A stretch of DNA of 64,000 bases from Stieleria varia (GCF_038443385.1 NZ_CP151726.1:5766001-5830000); one strand, 5' to 3'. Positions 28,820 through 38,900 are shown, numbered from the stretch's first letter. Numbers and translations are program-made. The notes: a model not told the origin generated them from the letters alone.

Positions 28820-28902
28820 GAAAAAGGGGTCTGACCCTTGTCGTGACACGCAACTTCACTGGATTTCCATGTGTTCGGAGCGGGTCAGACCCCGTCTAAA
28901 AA
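28820..28902. repeat. Small element bounded by GGGGTCTGACCC inverted repeats
   Basis: GGGGTCTGACCC at 28826-28837 and GGGTCAGACCCC at 28882-28893 are inverted copies separated by 44 bp, each bordered by A-rich sequence (AAAAAGGGG and CCCCGTCTAAAAA). The pair looks like a small mobile or REP-like unit. It sits just upstream of the UvrB/C-motif gene. The remainder of the 629-bp gap to csrA (28805-29433) holds the promoter match described separately and no gene. Confidence 0.7.
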
Positions 28903-29353
28903 CACGTTCCGCAGAGTAACCGACGGGCAAAGACACGCAACCGGCCGGCAAAGCCACCGATTGATCTTCGGCATTCCCCGCTAAAAAACCTCCGACAATC
29001 CAAAGCCGGAGCCGCTGTCGCCCAATACGCGAGTATAGCAGCCGTGGTTTTCACGTCGATGGACGCCTTTTTCTCGGCCAAACAGCTTCTTTTTTTCCGC
29101 ATGACCGCTGGTGTCACGCCCCTTTACGATCATTCCCCTCAGTGAAGGAGAGCACGACAGACGAACGCCCAACCTGTGATTTGCCTTTCTCAAAACGAGA
29201 CAGGAAAACCAAAATGGGAGCGATCTGGCGGCTCATCAATCACTACAAAGAGCTCAGAATGATGCGTCCAAGAAAAAAAATGGGCACTAATGTCCGTTTT
29301 TTCTCAAGTTCCGTTGTTTTAATGCTCACCAACCCCCGACCTGAGGCAGTTTT

Positions 29354-29369
29354 TGGCACGAATATTGTT
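29354..29369 (+). promoter_or_regulatory. Weak sigma-54-like match upstream of csrA
   Basis: TTGGCACGAATATTGTT has a perfect -24 element (TGGCACG) and the correct spacing, but the -12 element is TTGT in place of TTGC. It lies 65 bp before the csrA start in the correct orientation. The -12 change makes the call tentative. Confidence 0.3.
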
Positions 29370-29433
29370 CCTCGTTGGAATTGTGCAAAACACACCTCTT
29401 TTCTAGATCCATTTCAGTCAAGGAAGCTTAGCC

Positions 29434-29667
29434 ATGTTGGTACTCAGTCGCAAAACCGGTGAACAGTTGATGATCGGTGATGACATCGTCGTGACGATCA
29501 ATCGAATCTCGGGCAACCGCGTCGCCATCGGAATCGAAGCCCCCCGAGACGTTCGCATCGTGCGTGGAGAGTTGGACGTCAAACAAGTCGCCACCGGCGG
29601 CGTGGCCTCCAACACAGCCCCCATGGGCGAAACCAATGTCGCCGTAGCCAGCCATCCCGACTGCTAG
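29434..29667 (+). CDS. csrA: Carbon storage regulator CsrA
   Basis: CsrA is a homodimeric RNA-binding protein that recognises GGA in mRNA leaders and controls translation or decay. The 77-aa product begins MLVLSRKTGEQLMIGDDIVVTI and contains GNRVAIGIEAPRDVRIVRGEL, the full core with the conserved Arg residue of the last strand (RIVRGE). The tail after residue 50 is longer than in E. coli CsrA and unconserved. AAGGAAG nine bases upstream supports the ATG. No fliW or flagellar gene flanks it, so its target set cannot be inferred here. Confidence 0.96.
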   Translation: MLVLSRKTGEQLMIGDDIVVTINRISGNRVAIGIEAPRDVRIVRGELDVKQVATGGVASNTAPMGETNVAVASHPDC

Positions 29668-29731
29668 AAGCGACACATCCACAATGTCCCGATTGGCGGC
29701 GTCAGATGAAGCGACATCAGATCGCGGTGAA

Positions 29732-30541
29732 TCAGTACACGATCTGAATATCGCCTTGACGTCGCGATTGGTAAGTTGCGGCGTCACTGGGTGATACGTT
29801 GGTTCTTGCAACCCTGAGTGATCGAAGTCCCCTTAACTGCTGGAGCGGCTCGAGGCTAGTCCCCGAGACATCTGTGCCGCAAAGATCCAGTTCTTGGAGG
29901 TCAGCGAGTTTGGCGACGCTCACTAGACCGGGACCTTCGATATCGCATTCACACAGCCAGAGAGTCCGCAACTGGTCGCAATGAATTAGATTCGGTAAGC
30001 CGGCATCCGTAATGTCGGCTCCCCAAATAACCAGTGTTTGCAGATTCTTGAGTTTTGAAATTTGCTCTAACGTACTGTTGGTAATCTGTGACGAGAGCGA
30101 ATTTGGGGCCGCCACAGGTGGGCATGACTTGTTCAGTTTCAGCGACCGAATGGTAGATATCTGACTCAGATGGACCAATCCTTTATCTGAAATCGTCGAC
30201 CACCTCATATCGACATTCTCAAGCTCTCTTAAGCCGCAAAGATGACGAACACTTTCGTTAGAGAATTCGGCAAACTGTAACGTCAGATCTCTGAGGTTGG
30301 TGAGCTGTCCGATCAATGGCATGTACTCGTCCAACCGCTTGGGACCAGTCATTTTGATCGCGGTGACGACCGGAAAATACGATCCTTGAAACTCGACGGA
30401 TGCTCCAGCTTTGATCAGATCTTGGGCAATTGATCTTTGACGTAATGATTCTCGATACCGAATTCCAACAAACCCAAAAACGGCTGCCAATAAAGTAGTC
30501 GCGATCAGGCAAGATCGTAGACCAAACTGTAATCGTCGCAT
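29732..30541 (-). CDS. Membrane-anchored leucine-rich-repeat protein
   Basis: A 269-aa protein. It starts MRRLQFGLRSCLIATTLLAAVFGF, a basic N-terminus and one transmembrane helix of a kind common in planctomycete proteins. Residues about 60-255 form leucine-rich repeats (NLRDLTLQFAEFSNESVRHLCGLRELENVDM, ADLQELDLCGTDVSGTSLEPLQQLRGLRSLRV give the repeat spacing). LRR arcs bind proteins; there is no enzyme domain, so it is probably an adhesive or sensing surface protein. The ATG at 30541 is preferred to one nine codons upstream. It converges on csrA with a 64-bp gap. Confidence 0.85.
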   Translation of the reverse strand: MRRLQFGLRSCLIATTLLAAVFGFVGIRYRESLRQRSIAQDLIKAGASVEFQGSYFPVVTAIKMTGPKRLDEYMPLIGQLTNLRDLTLQFAEFSNESVRHLCGLRELENVDMRWSTISDKGLVHLSQISTIRSLKLNKSCPPVAAPNSLSSQITNSTLEQISKLKNLQTLVIWGADITDAGLPNLIHCDQLRTLWLCECDIEGPGLVSVAKLADLQELDLCGTDVSGTSLEPLQQLRGLRSLRVARTNVSPSDAATYQSRRQGDIQIVY

Positions 30542-30628
30542 ATCGAAATCCGTCGGATGAGAGACCACACCGGTCTAGCGGATTTAGTCGACAGAAAGAT
30601 AGACCGGAATACTTGATGTCGGTCGTCG

Positions 30629-30678
30629 TCTGTCCCCAGTCGCGGAGCCCCCATCTGTCCCCAGTCGCGGAGCCCCCA
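30629..30678. repeat. Two tandem 25-bp units
   Basis: TCTGTCCCCAGTCGCGGAGC plus CCCCA occurs twice in direct succession (30629-30653 and 30654-30678). It is a simple recent duplication in the intergenic region upstream of the leucine-rich-repeat gene. Confidence 0.9.
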
Positions 30679-30784
30679 GTCGAGAATGCGACGGCAGCGT
30701 GCAGCTTGGGGGGAAAGCTCGAAGTTTGATACCGGCATGAAAATCCGCAAGCCGCGGGGGACGTGCGATTAATAAGTTACCGCT

Positions 30785-30875
30785 TGCGGATTGTCGTTCG
30801 ACTCTCCGAGTCGACAACGTACAGCGGAGAACGCTATCGACTTGGAAAGTCGAGCGACAATTGTTTACCGATCGT
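30785..30875. repeat. Rearranged (inside-out) copy of the hairpin element
   Basis: The two hairpin arms of the dispersed element occur here in swapped order. ATTGTCGTTCGACTCTCCGA lies at about 30790-30809, and CGCTATCGACTTGGAAAGTCGAGCGACAATTG follows at about 30832-30863. The outer ends now pair (ATTGTCG and CGACAAT), so a hairpin still forms but with the spacer on the inside. The rest of 30542-30967 holds only the 25-bp tandem repeat. Confidence 0.65.
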
Positions 30876-30967
30876 CCCGAGCGGCGACATCAGGAGTCCT
30901 CTCGTCCCCGACAAGGTTCCTTTTCTGGCAAAGTGCTGTTCCCCAGCATTCTGTCCCCCGGATAACT

Positions 30968-31891
30968 TCACTTTGGTGAAATTTCATCGTCTTGGTTGCC
31001 GTCCAATTCGGCAAGAAATTGGTCGATCAATCCTGCGGGAGCTTTGACGATATGTTCGGGGCCTGGAAACCGTCCACTCTTGACATCGTCGATGTACTCG
31101 CGAAAACCTTCGACGCGTTCTACTTGGATTTCCTGCTCCATCTTGTAGAGGTTCCGATACTGCTTGGTGTGTCGTGGATAGGGAGGCGCATGGTTGCCCA
31201 GGATATCTTCGGCAAACATGAATTGAATGTCACCGCCGCTGCCTGCTCCAATGGACGAGGTGACCAGACGGGTGCGTTTGGAAATTTGCGTCAGCAAGTC
31301 GGCCGGAATGACTTCCACTTCAACGGCCCAGGCCCCAGCTTGTTCGAACGCCTGAATTTGCTCAAAGACCCACATCGCCTCTTCAATGGTCTTGCCAACT
31401 GCCCTCAAGCCTCCGGTCCAGGTGCTGAGGCGAGGCACGAGCCCAGCGTGAGCTTCAACCGGAATTCCAGCATCAGCCACAGCCCGAATGAATTCCGGTC
31501 CCCATTGGCACATGATTCCATCGGCGCCAAAGTCCATCGCGTCATAGCCGGCACGGACCGCTTCGGCCGCAGTCGCAATCTTGGTTAACCCAATACAGAA
31601 CGTCATGAAGGTATGGGGCGCGGCGTTTCGAATGGCAATGGCACCGGCCGGATCCGCTGGATCAAACTTGACTTTCAGCGTATCGATTCCGGCCTCCTCT
31701 GCCGCTACTGCCTCGCTGGTCGTGAATGGCATCGTCTCGGTGAGAACTGTTTTCCCTTTCAAGTCTTGCAGATGCTTGACGGTATGGTTACGAGTTGCAT
31801 ATTTGCCGCCCAACGTCATGGTTCGGTGCAATCCATGTTTGCTGGCGTCTCTGGGAGGCAATGCGTTGGCAGGGGTTTCATTGGATTTCAT
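30968..31891 (-). CDS. Divergent PanB-like (ketopantoate hydroxymethyltransferase superfamily) protein
   Basis: A 307-aa protein with the TIM-barrel fold of PanB and the PEP mutase/isocitrate lyase superfamily. LKGKTVLTETMPFTTSEAVAAEEAGIDTLKVKFD aligns with the PanB start, VEAHAGLVPRLSTWTGGLRAVGKT with the PanB GH-X-GL-X-PQ region, and WAVEVEVIPADL and SSIGAGSGGD with the last motifs. The Glu in EVEVIP that corresponds to the PanB base is kept. The region that carries the second metal Asp (here FMTFCIGL) and the catalytic Lys (here AMDFGADGIM) differs. It is therefore probably a paralogue with another substrate and should not be named panB. It stands alone, 65 bp from the kinase gene on the same strand. 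Confidence 0.75.
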   Translation of the reverse strand: MKSNETPANALPPRDASKHGLHRTMTLGGKYATRNHTVKHLQDLKGKTVLTETMPFTTSEAVAAEEAGIDTLKVKFDPADPAGAIAIRNAAPHTFMTFCIGLTKIATAAEAVRAGYDAMDFGADGIMCQWGPEFIRAVADAGIPVEAHAGLVPRLSTWTGGLRAVGKTIEEAMWVFEQIQAFEQAGAWAVEVEVIPADLLTQISKRTRLVTSSIGAGSGGDIQFMFAEDILGNHAPPYPRHTKQYRNLYKMEQEIQVERVEGFREYIDDVKSGRFPGPEHIVKAPAGLIDQFLAELDGNQDDEISPK

Positions 31892-31956
31892 CGGTTTGGC
31901 TTTCGGTTCCAGGCAACGGTTTCAGCGGGTCCATCCGAGATTTTAACGACAGATAG

Positions 31957-33918
31957 TCAATGCGATTGTTCCCCGCCAAACGTTTCACGTATGGCGCGGC
32001 TTCGTAAAACCCACATGGTCCAAATTCCGATCGGTTGACCGAAAACGCTGGCGATAATCGCCCAGGTGATGGAAGTGCGATTCAAGACTGCCCTAGCACC
32101 GCGAATGACAGCCACTCCCGCAACCGCAACTGCGACCCAGCCTCCAAAAAGAAAAGCGACGACAACGTTGTTAGAATGTAGAACTTGCCCCGGCAATACA
32201 CCGGCCAATGCAAGAGAGAAAACAATGAGGTTGACAAGGCCGGCTAGCACGGCAGCGATTCCAGTAACGAGCAAGCCAAACCCTGAGATGCGAAGTTGAA
32301 GCTCTGGATCGAGTTGAAGCGCATCGTGAACAGCTTGAAACACCATGGTCACGATGACGAGACTGAATCCAATGAACATCAACAAGGGTGGCAATCGCAA
32401 TTGCTCCAACCCCTGCATGAGAGCGCACGTCACCATTCCGGAGTGAACCATTCCGTAGAGAGCCACCAACAGAAGCAGCAAAGACGCCGCCCATTTTGCA
32501 ACGATTCCGAATTGTCTGGAAACGATGACTCCAATCAAGACGCCCGCGGCCACCAATAGAAACGTGTTGGGGATTTCCACGAACCAGTCCGGAACGATGG
32601 ACCCAGTGGCCTTTTCACGAAATGCCAGGGCCGAGTGCCAAATTGAGAGAGGCGTTTGGCTTGCACTGACACCAAATTGCCAGTCCTCCAACTTGACGGC
32701 TCCGACGGAGGCAGGACCACCATCAAAACGTCCGGCATCGAGTGACGAATGCCAGCTAAACACCGCGAAAAAGAGAATGGCAATAGCAGCCAACAAAATG
32801 CAGAACTCGGATCGACTGGGGCGTCGTGCGGGGGCTGGGCGGTCAGACGTTGCCGTTCCGGTTTCACCCAATCTGCTCGAGCCTGATGAGGCCGACGCCG
32901 ACGAGAATGGAGTTGCTGCGACCTCGTCACCACCGTTGACGATCGAATCGACATCGTGTTTGACATCGCTCACCTGTTGGTAGCGAAGGTGGGGTTCGGA
33001 TGAAAGCGATCGGAGTACAACTTCATCCAAGCGAACGTCGATCTGAACTTTCTTTGAGGGTGGCGCAAAGTGGCCAGCTGGAATCTGGCCAGTCAGCATC
33101 TCGTAAAAGACAACGCCCAGCGAGTAGATGTCGGCACGATGGTCGACGGCATGAGATCCCTTCAGTTGCTCGGGAGCCATGTAGCGCGGCGTGCCCATCA
33201 CTTGATGAGCGGCCGTCAGCGTGAAGTCTTGGTCTGATTCGGACGCCAGCTTCGCCAATCCAAAGTCAGCAATTTTGACTTGGCCGTGCCGATCGATCAG
33301 AATGTTCGCTGGCTTGATGTCTCGGTGCACGACGCCGTGGTCATGTGCATATTGCAGGGCGTCGCATATCGGAGGAACAATTGCAAGCGCCTGTTCAGGC
33401 TTTAGTTCGCCTCCTTCGATCACGTGCCGAAGGTCGGTTCCATCCACGTACTCCATTAGGAAGTAGTAGAGCCTACTTGGTGCGGCCGACTCACCATCGG
33501 ATGCTGGAATCGTCACTTCACCAAAATCGTAGATCGCAACAATATTCGGATGGCTGAGCCGGGCGAGCGCGCGGGCTTCGCGACCGAATCGCTCAGCAAA
33601 AGCTTGGTCGCTTGCCGATTCCGGACGGATAATCTTGAGGGCCACGTCCCGGTATAGCTTCTTTTGCCGGGCCTTGTACACGGCCCCCATCCCACCGTGA
33701 CCCAACAGCTGCGAAATTTCCAATTGCGGAAAGTGCGGAGCAAGTGACTCGGCGTTCGGCGGCACGAAAGGTCCCGATTGAGCACTCGTCTGCGCACTTC
33801 CAGGTGTTGCCTGTGAGTCATCGAGGCTGTCCAACCCTGCACCCAAGAGGCATTTCGGACACATTCCGGCAGGAGAATTCTCCGCCAATTCGCCCCCACA
33901 TTTCGGACATTGATTCAT
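31957..33918 (-). CDS. Membrane Ser/Thr protein kinase with N-terminal zinc ribbon
   Basis: A 653-aa kinase. The first 30 residues contain two CPKC pairs (NQCPKCGGEL, GMCPKCLLG), a zinc ribbon. The Hanks kinase domain (about 65-330) has LLGHGGMGAVYKARQ, VALKII, HRDIKPANIL, DFGLAK and the GTPRYMAPEQ activation segment, so it should be active. The C-terminal half, from about 365, is unusual: six or seven hydrophobic transmembrane segments with no folded extracellular domain, so the sensor, if any, is within the membrane. ATG at 33918 has GGAAAGA upstream. The ECF sigma gene at 34019-34759 is immediately upstream on the same strand, 100 bp away, and is a likely functional partner. Confidence 0.92.
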   Translation of the reverse strand: MNQCPKCGGELAENSPAGMCPKCLLGAGLDSLDDSQATPGSAQTSAQSGPFVPPNAESLAPHFPQLEISQLLGHGGMGAVYKARQKKLYRDVALKIIRPESASDQAFAERFGREARALARLSHPNIVAIYDFGEVTIPASDGESAAPSRLYYFLMEYVDGTDLRHVIEGGELKPEQALAIVPPICDALQYAHDHGVVHRDIKPANILIDRHGQVKIADFGLAKLASESDQDFTLTAAHQVMGTPRYMAPEQLKGSHAVDHRADIYSLGVVFYEMLTGQIPAGHFAPPSKKVQIDVRLDEVVLRSLSSEPHLRYQQVSDVKHDVDSIVNGGDEVAATPFSSASASSGSSRLGETGTATSDRPAPARRPSRSEFCILLAAIAILFFAVFSWHSSLDAGRFDGGPASVGAVKLEDWQFGVSASQTPLSIWHSALAFREKATGSIVPDWFVEIPNTFLLVAAGVLIGVIVSRQFGIVAKWAASLLLLLVALYGMVHSGMVTCALMQGLEQLRLPPLLMFIGFSLVIVTMVFQAVHDALQLDPELQLRISGFGLLVTGIAAVLAGLVNLIVFSLALAGVLPGQVLHSNNVVVAFLFGGWVAVAVAGVAVIRGARAVLNRTSITWAIIASVFGQPIGIWTMWVLRSRAIRETFGGEQSH

Positions 33919-34018
33919 TCTTTCCATCAGACCTGCCACCTCATTGTTTTCCGATTAGTACATCTCTCTACTCCTTATGACGGAAACAGGGACGATGGTG
34001 ACCTCGTTTTTTCGGATT

Positions 34019-34759
34019 TCATAACTCCAGGACAGCAAGCAGGTTACGCATCTCGTCCTCGACTTCTTCTGGTCCGGACACCGTCTGGCAGATTTCTTCA
34101 CGTAACCGCTCTCGATAGCGATGCCGAAGCCTCGAACCCGCTTTCTTCGCTGCCGCCTCGGTCATGTCCAGCCGGCTGGCGACCTCTGCATAGGTTGCCC
34201 CAGCGTGGTCTCCCAATATGAATCCTTTCAATTCCGCAAAATGGTCCGCCTGCCCCTTTGCGGCAAACTCCGCCTCCAGAGATTCCATGACCCGCGTCAA
34301 CATCGTGATCGCCCATTGCTTATCGTAAAGCTGTTCGGCGGTCAGGCCGGACGCCGGCTCGATGCAGATCTGTGAATCGGCAGATTCGAAATCCAGCGAA
34401 ATTGGCGGTCGTCCACCACCACGTTTCAACGCCTTGGACTTGTCCCACTCTTTGGAGAGGAAGTGCTTGAAAGCCGTGATGAGGAAGGCGCGAAAACGAC
34501 CGCGCTGAGGGTTTGCATCGGCGAGGTAATGCTTTTCTAGCAACCGCTCAAAGAAGGCTTGCGTCAGGTCCTGAGCTTCATGGCTGTCTTGGACGCGGCG
34601 ACGCACATAAGCGTAGAGCGGTGGCCAATAAGTACGACACAATGTCTCAAGAGCTTGATTCGCGTTTTCGCTTTCACAATTTCCAGCCGCAACGACGAGA
34701 CTCCATTGAGTCGTCGCGAAATCGCCGAACGGGTTCCCTGGAGAATGAGTACTTTCCAT
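34019..34759 (-). CDS. ECF-type RNA polymerase sigma factor (paired with kinase, first pair)
   Basis: A 246-aa extracytoplasmic-function sigma factor. Region 2 spans about residues 25-105 (TLCRTYWPPLYAYVRRRVQDSHEAQDLTQAFFERLLEKHYL), and region 4 spans about 175-225 (GDHAGATYAEVASRLDMTEAAAKKAGSRLRHRYRERL). A linker of about 60 residues joins them, longer than in most ECF factors. I place the start at 34759 (MESTHSPGNPFGDFATTQWSLV), where planctomycete relatives typically begin; an upstream frame to 34879 is less likely. No anti-sigma gene is adjacent. The kinase gene directly downstream suggests control by phosphorylation, known for planctomycete ECF groups. Confidence 0.88.
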   Translation of the reverse strand: MESTHSPGNPFGDFATTQWSLVVAAGNCESENANQALETLCRTYWPPLYAYVRRRVQDSHEAQDLTQAFFERLLEKHYLADANPQRGRFRAFLITAFKHFLSKEWDKSKALKRGGGRPPISLDFESADSQICIEPASGLTAEQLYDKQWAITMLTRVMESLEAEFAAKGQADHFAELKGFILGDHAGATYAEVASRLDMTEAAAKKAGSRLRHRYRERLREEICQTVSGPEEVEDEMRNLLAVLEL

Positions 34760-35094
34760 GCGCGCCAGTGTACACACATTGCATGCTGTTTGTGCGAAGG
34801 GGTATTCGAAAAGATGAAGGGGGTTTCTAGAGTTTCGTGGCAGACGAACACTCCTGCGATTTTGCGGCAACAGAGCCAAAGTTCACTCTCGAAAAACTGC
34901 CCGGTGCTCAATGGTGCAGACCGAAAACGGTAGAAGATTACTGGTAGAAGATGTCACAGAAAACGGATCGCCCGTGCAGTGGCAACCAGCAATCTTCTAC
35001 CAAATCGCATTTGGCAAACTGGATGGCATGACCTTTGTGATGAATACGACCGGCAATGGGTGACAACCACCAAACGTCCAGGGGGCGATACACG

Positions 35095-35262
35095 CCGCAA
35101 TCGTCGCTCAATTTTCCAAGTCGATAGCGTGCCCCGCCAAACGTTTTGCCGATTCGAAACGCTTGCTTACGCAGACAGGCCCCCTCCCTCGCGATCGCCT
35201 CAACGGCTCCGCTCGACCTACCCCAAGTTCCTTGGGGGGAGGTGTCAGTGGACAAAACATCG
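35095..35262. repeat. Left-truncated copy of the dispersed element
   Basis: GCAATCGTCGCTCAATTTTCCAAGTCGATAGCGTGCCCCGCCAAACG matches the right arm and flank of the 16464-16982 element, and continues through CTTACGCAGACAGG and CCCCAAGTTCCTTGGGGGGAGGTGTCAGTGGACAA. The left hairpin arm and left end are missing. Elsewhere in 34760-35416, GGTAGAAGAT occurs twice (34929, 34942) with its inverted copy at 34992-35001. I see no gene there. Confidence 0.7.
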
Positions 35263-35416
35263 TGGCAAACCGAGTCTTGTACAGCCCAGACCAACACCCT
35301 CCGGCTGATTGGGAGCCTTGACGAACCGAACCGTGTTGGCGTCAAACGAGAAAGCTCTGCTGGCTACATGCGTGCTCCTCGTCAGTTAGACTGTCGGGTT
35401 CTCGCTTTTCAACCAC

Positions 35417-35675
35417 ATGTACCCAATCATGAAATCAACTCTACTGCTGTTTGCCACGATCGCTGTTCTTGCATGCTCAGCGTTGTCGAATCGATGTGAT
35501 GCCCAAGAGGACATTCTGTTCGACGACTTTGAATCGGGGGCTTACGGAAAGTGGACGATCAGTGTTGAAGCGTTTGGGGGACGAGCCTGCATCGGGGACG
35601 CTGCCCGGTCAGACCGCTCAACTGAAAATCTTTGACCGTGCGACGGGTGGTGGACTGGTAGACCTTGCTCAATAG
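35417..35675 (+). pseudogene. 5' remnant of a secreted glycoside-hydrolase-like gene, frameshifted
   Basis: The first frame encodes a signal peptide (MKSTLLLFATIAVLACSALS, from the second Met, ending near CDAQ) and DILFDDFESGAYGKWTISVEAFG. This resembles the N-terminus of planctomycete GH32/levanase-like secreted proteins. The expected continuation, EPASGTLPGQTAQL, is found in the next frame from about 35590, so one base has been lost near 35580. The second frame stops at 35675 and nothing downstream continues the protein. The gene is therefore a fragment of under 90 codons. Family assignment is from memory of the N-terminal pattern. Confidence 0.6.
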
Positions 35676-35994
35676 ACTCTATCCGGCCTGTGACGGTGGT
35701 GAATCGACTGATCCGCTATTACGTTCCGGTAGGTCATGCTTTGCATGAATTCATCCGTATACCGCCGGATCTCATTCGACGTCACCGAAAGTGTTTCACG
35801 AATCCATGCCACCACGCGTGAGGTCGGGCGTGCCGTACTTCGTCATGTACAGCGTGACGCATGGTTTATGCAGATATGGTTTTCACAGAAACGGCGAGTG
35901 GGAGTTCTCACCCGCGCTGGTGTCAGGAAGGCATTCACAGACACCCGCGCCGATCAGTCTTACCCGATCGCCACTCGCCGCTTGGTTCGATGAA
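35676..35994. other. Intergenic remnant between pseudogene and cusA-like gene
   Basis: About 320 bp with short open frames in more than one phase and no convincing start site or domain. It may be debris of the same decayed locus. No promoter or hairpin stands out. Confidence 0.4.
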
Positions 35995-38900
35995 TCAGTG
36001 GAGTGTCGGTTCGGGCTCGCCATGATGCGTCAACTCGATGTCCTTGAGTCCTCGAGCGAACCATGGATAGATACACGGAACGACCAGTGACGTCAGCAAG
36101 GTCGATGTGACCAGACCGCCGATGACGACCGTTGCCAGCGGGCGCTGCATTTCGGCTCCGTCGCTGGTGGACAACGCCATCGGCAAGAAACCAAGGCTGG
36201 CAACCAACGCGGTCATCAGCACGGGACGCAAGCGAACCAATGCGGTCTCGTGGCTGACCTCGTCTAACGGCACTCCCGATTTTCGCAAGTTTTCCGCTGC
36301 ACTGACCCAAACGAGTCCGTTGAGCACCGCCACGCCGAACAGGGCGATGAAGCCGACGCCGGCCGAGATGCTGAACGGCATTCCACGCAGGTACAAGGCG
36401 ATCACACCGCCGGAGGCTGCCATGGGCACGGCCAGGAAAATCAGCAAGGCCAAGCGAAGTGATCCCAAGCTGGTGTGCAGCAGCAGCATGATGATGACCA
36501 AGACGATCGGCAAAATGATTGCCAAGCGTCGGCTAGCCGATTGCAGATTTTCAAAGTCGCCGCCCCAGCGGATTTCGTAGCCCGGCGCAAAGTCAATCTT
36601 CTCCTCCACCGCTGCTTGAGCTTCCTGAACAAAGGTCGCGACGTCTCGTCCACGGACGTTGGCGGAGATGAAGGTCCTGCGGCGGTTGCCCTCGTGCTCG
36701 ATCGCTGGCGGTGTCTCTTCCAAGCGTATATCGGCCAGCTCCTTGAGCGGGATCACATTGCCGTTGGAATCTGAAACAGGGATTTGCTCCAGCAGTGAAA
36801 GATCTTCACGCCAGTGAATTGGGACTCTCACCATGATGGGATAGCGAGCGCGTCCTTCGAAGATCTGACCGACTTGATGTCCACCGATGGACGAAACAAC
36901 ATCGAGTACCGTTTGCGCGTCGATCCCGTATTGTGCCAGTGCCTGAGGTTTGGTGTTGATCGTCAGCGTCGACAAATTGGCTTGATAGTCTGCCTTGACA
37001 TCGACGGCACCGGGAATCGAACGCAGCAGGGCTTCGATTTCTTTGCCTTTGGCTCCCAGGATTTCCATGTCATCACCGTAGAGCAAGACCGCCACGTCCG
37101 CTTTGACGCCTGCAACGAGTTCATCGACACGCATTTCGATCGGTTGCGTGAATCCGAAAGCCACGCCGGGAACATTGGAATTGAGTTCCTCTGACATCTG
37201 TTGGATCAGTTCGTCACGCGTCTTGGGCTGCGGCCAACTTTGGATCGGCTTGAGCAGTACCCAGACGTCGGTTTGGTGAACTCCCATGACGTCGTTGGCG
37301 ATCTCGGGGCGTCCTGTCTTGGAGAAAACCGTTTGGACTTCGGGGTACTTTGTCAGGATCTGTTCGATCTGCGTCGACATTTCGATCGAGCCTTCCAGGG
37401 TCGCGCTGGGCAACCGCAGAGCTTCGACCAACAAGTCTCCTTCCTCCAGTCGCGGCATGAACTCTGCGCCGAGGTGCCTGGCCATTGGCAAGCTGACGGC
37501 AAATAGCGTCAGCGCCATGACGATGGTCACGACCGGATGCTTGATTGCGCGGGTGACCAAGGGCTCGTAAAAGAACTTGACGATCCGCACCAGAAAGACA
37601 TCTTCCTCCTTCATTTTCTTGGGCAAGAAAATCGATGCCATCGCGGGCATGAACGAGAGCGAAAGGATCAAAGATCCGCCCAGGGCGAACAGCACGGTCA
37701 AAGCCATTGGGCGGAAGAGTTTTCCCTCGGTGCCTTCGAGCAAAAGGATCGGCAAGAACACGACGGCGATGATCAGTTCGCCAAACATGGTCGGCTTACG
37801 GACTTCAACGGCGGCGTCTCGGATGATGTCTTCGTGACTGGCGTCGCCGTTGTCATGCGAAAGTTTTCGGATACAGTTTTCGACCATGATCACACTGCTG
37901 TCGACGATCAAACCAAAGTCGATCGCGCCAAGACTCATCAAGCTGGCCGTGACTCCGGTGTAGGCCATCACGTTGGTGGCAAACAGCATCGACAATGGGA
38001 TCGCCAGGGCAACAATGATGCCAGCCCTGAGGTTGCCCAGCATCAACAGCAGCACCACGATCACCAACATGCCGCCTTCGGTCAGGTTGGTCAGCACCGT
38101 TTTCAGCGTTCGCCCGATCAGCGCCGCGCGGTCGTAGGTCACTTCTAGTCGGACGCCATCGGGCAGGGTGACTTCGATTTCCTGCAGACGTTCTTTGGCG
38201 GCCATGACGACGGTGCGAGAATTTTCGCCGATCAGCATCATCACCAATCCGGTCACTGCTTCGCCACGTCCATCGCGGGTAACGGCTCCTTGGCGGGTCA
38301 TCGGTTCGATGCATACTTTGGCGATGTCGCGAACCAAGATCGGATTTCCGTCGGCCTCGCGTCGAATGACCACCGATTCGATGTCGTCGGGCGTTTTGAG
38401 AAGCGAAACGCCGCGGATAAACCGCTGCTCGCCGTGATGGATCACGTATCCGCCGCCGGATGTGCTGTTGTTTTGCTCCAGCCGTTGGAACAGCAATTCC
38501 ATTGATATGCCGTAGCTGGTCATCCGATCGGGATCGGGCTGTACCTCAAACGTTTTGTAGTAGCCCCCGTGGGTATTGATCTCCGTCACCCCTTTGACTT
38601 CCCGCAATCGTGGCGCGATGTCCCATTCGAGCATCGTGCGCAGTTCCATCGGCGAGTGGTTGGGGCTGCGGACTTCGAATTGCAGGATTTCGCCCAGTGC
38701 GGTGGTGAGCGGGCCTACCGTAGGGTTGCCGTAGCCGGGTGGGATGTTGCTTGCAGCGTCGGGAAGTCGTTCGGTAACAAGATTTCGGGCACGATAAATA
38801 TCGGTGCCTTCCTCGAAAACGATGGTGACCACCGAGATGCCGAACTTGGAGACACTGCGGAGTTCTTCCACATTGGGCAACCCGCCCATGGTGCTTTCCA

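Noticed and set aside
35736-35993. Small open frames downstream of the pseudogene remnant
   Set aside because: No start site, domain or composition supports them; they are likely debris.
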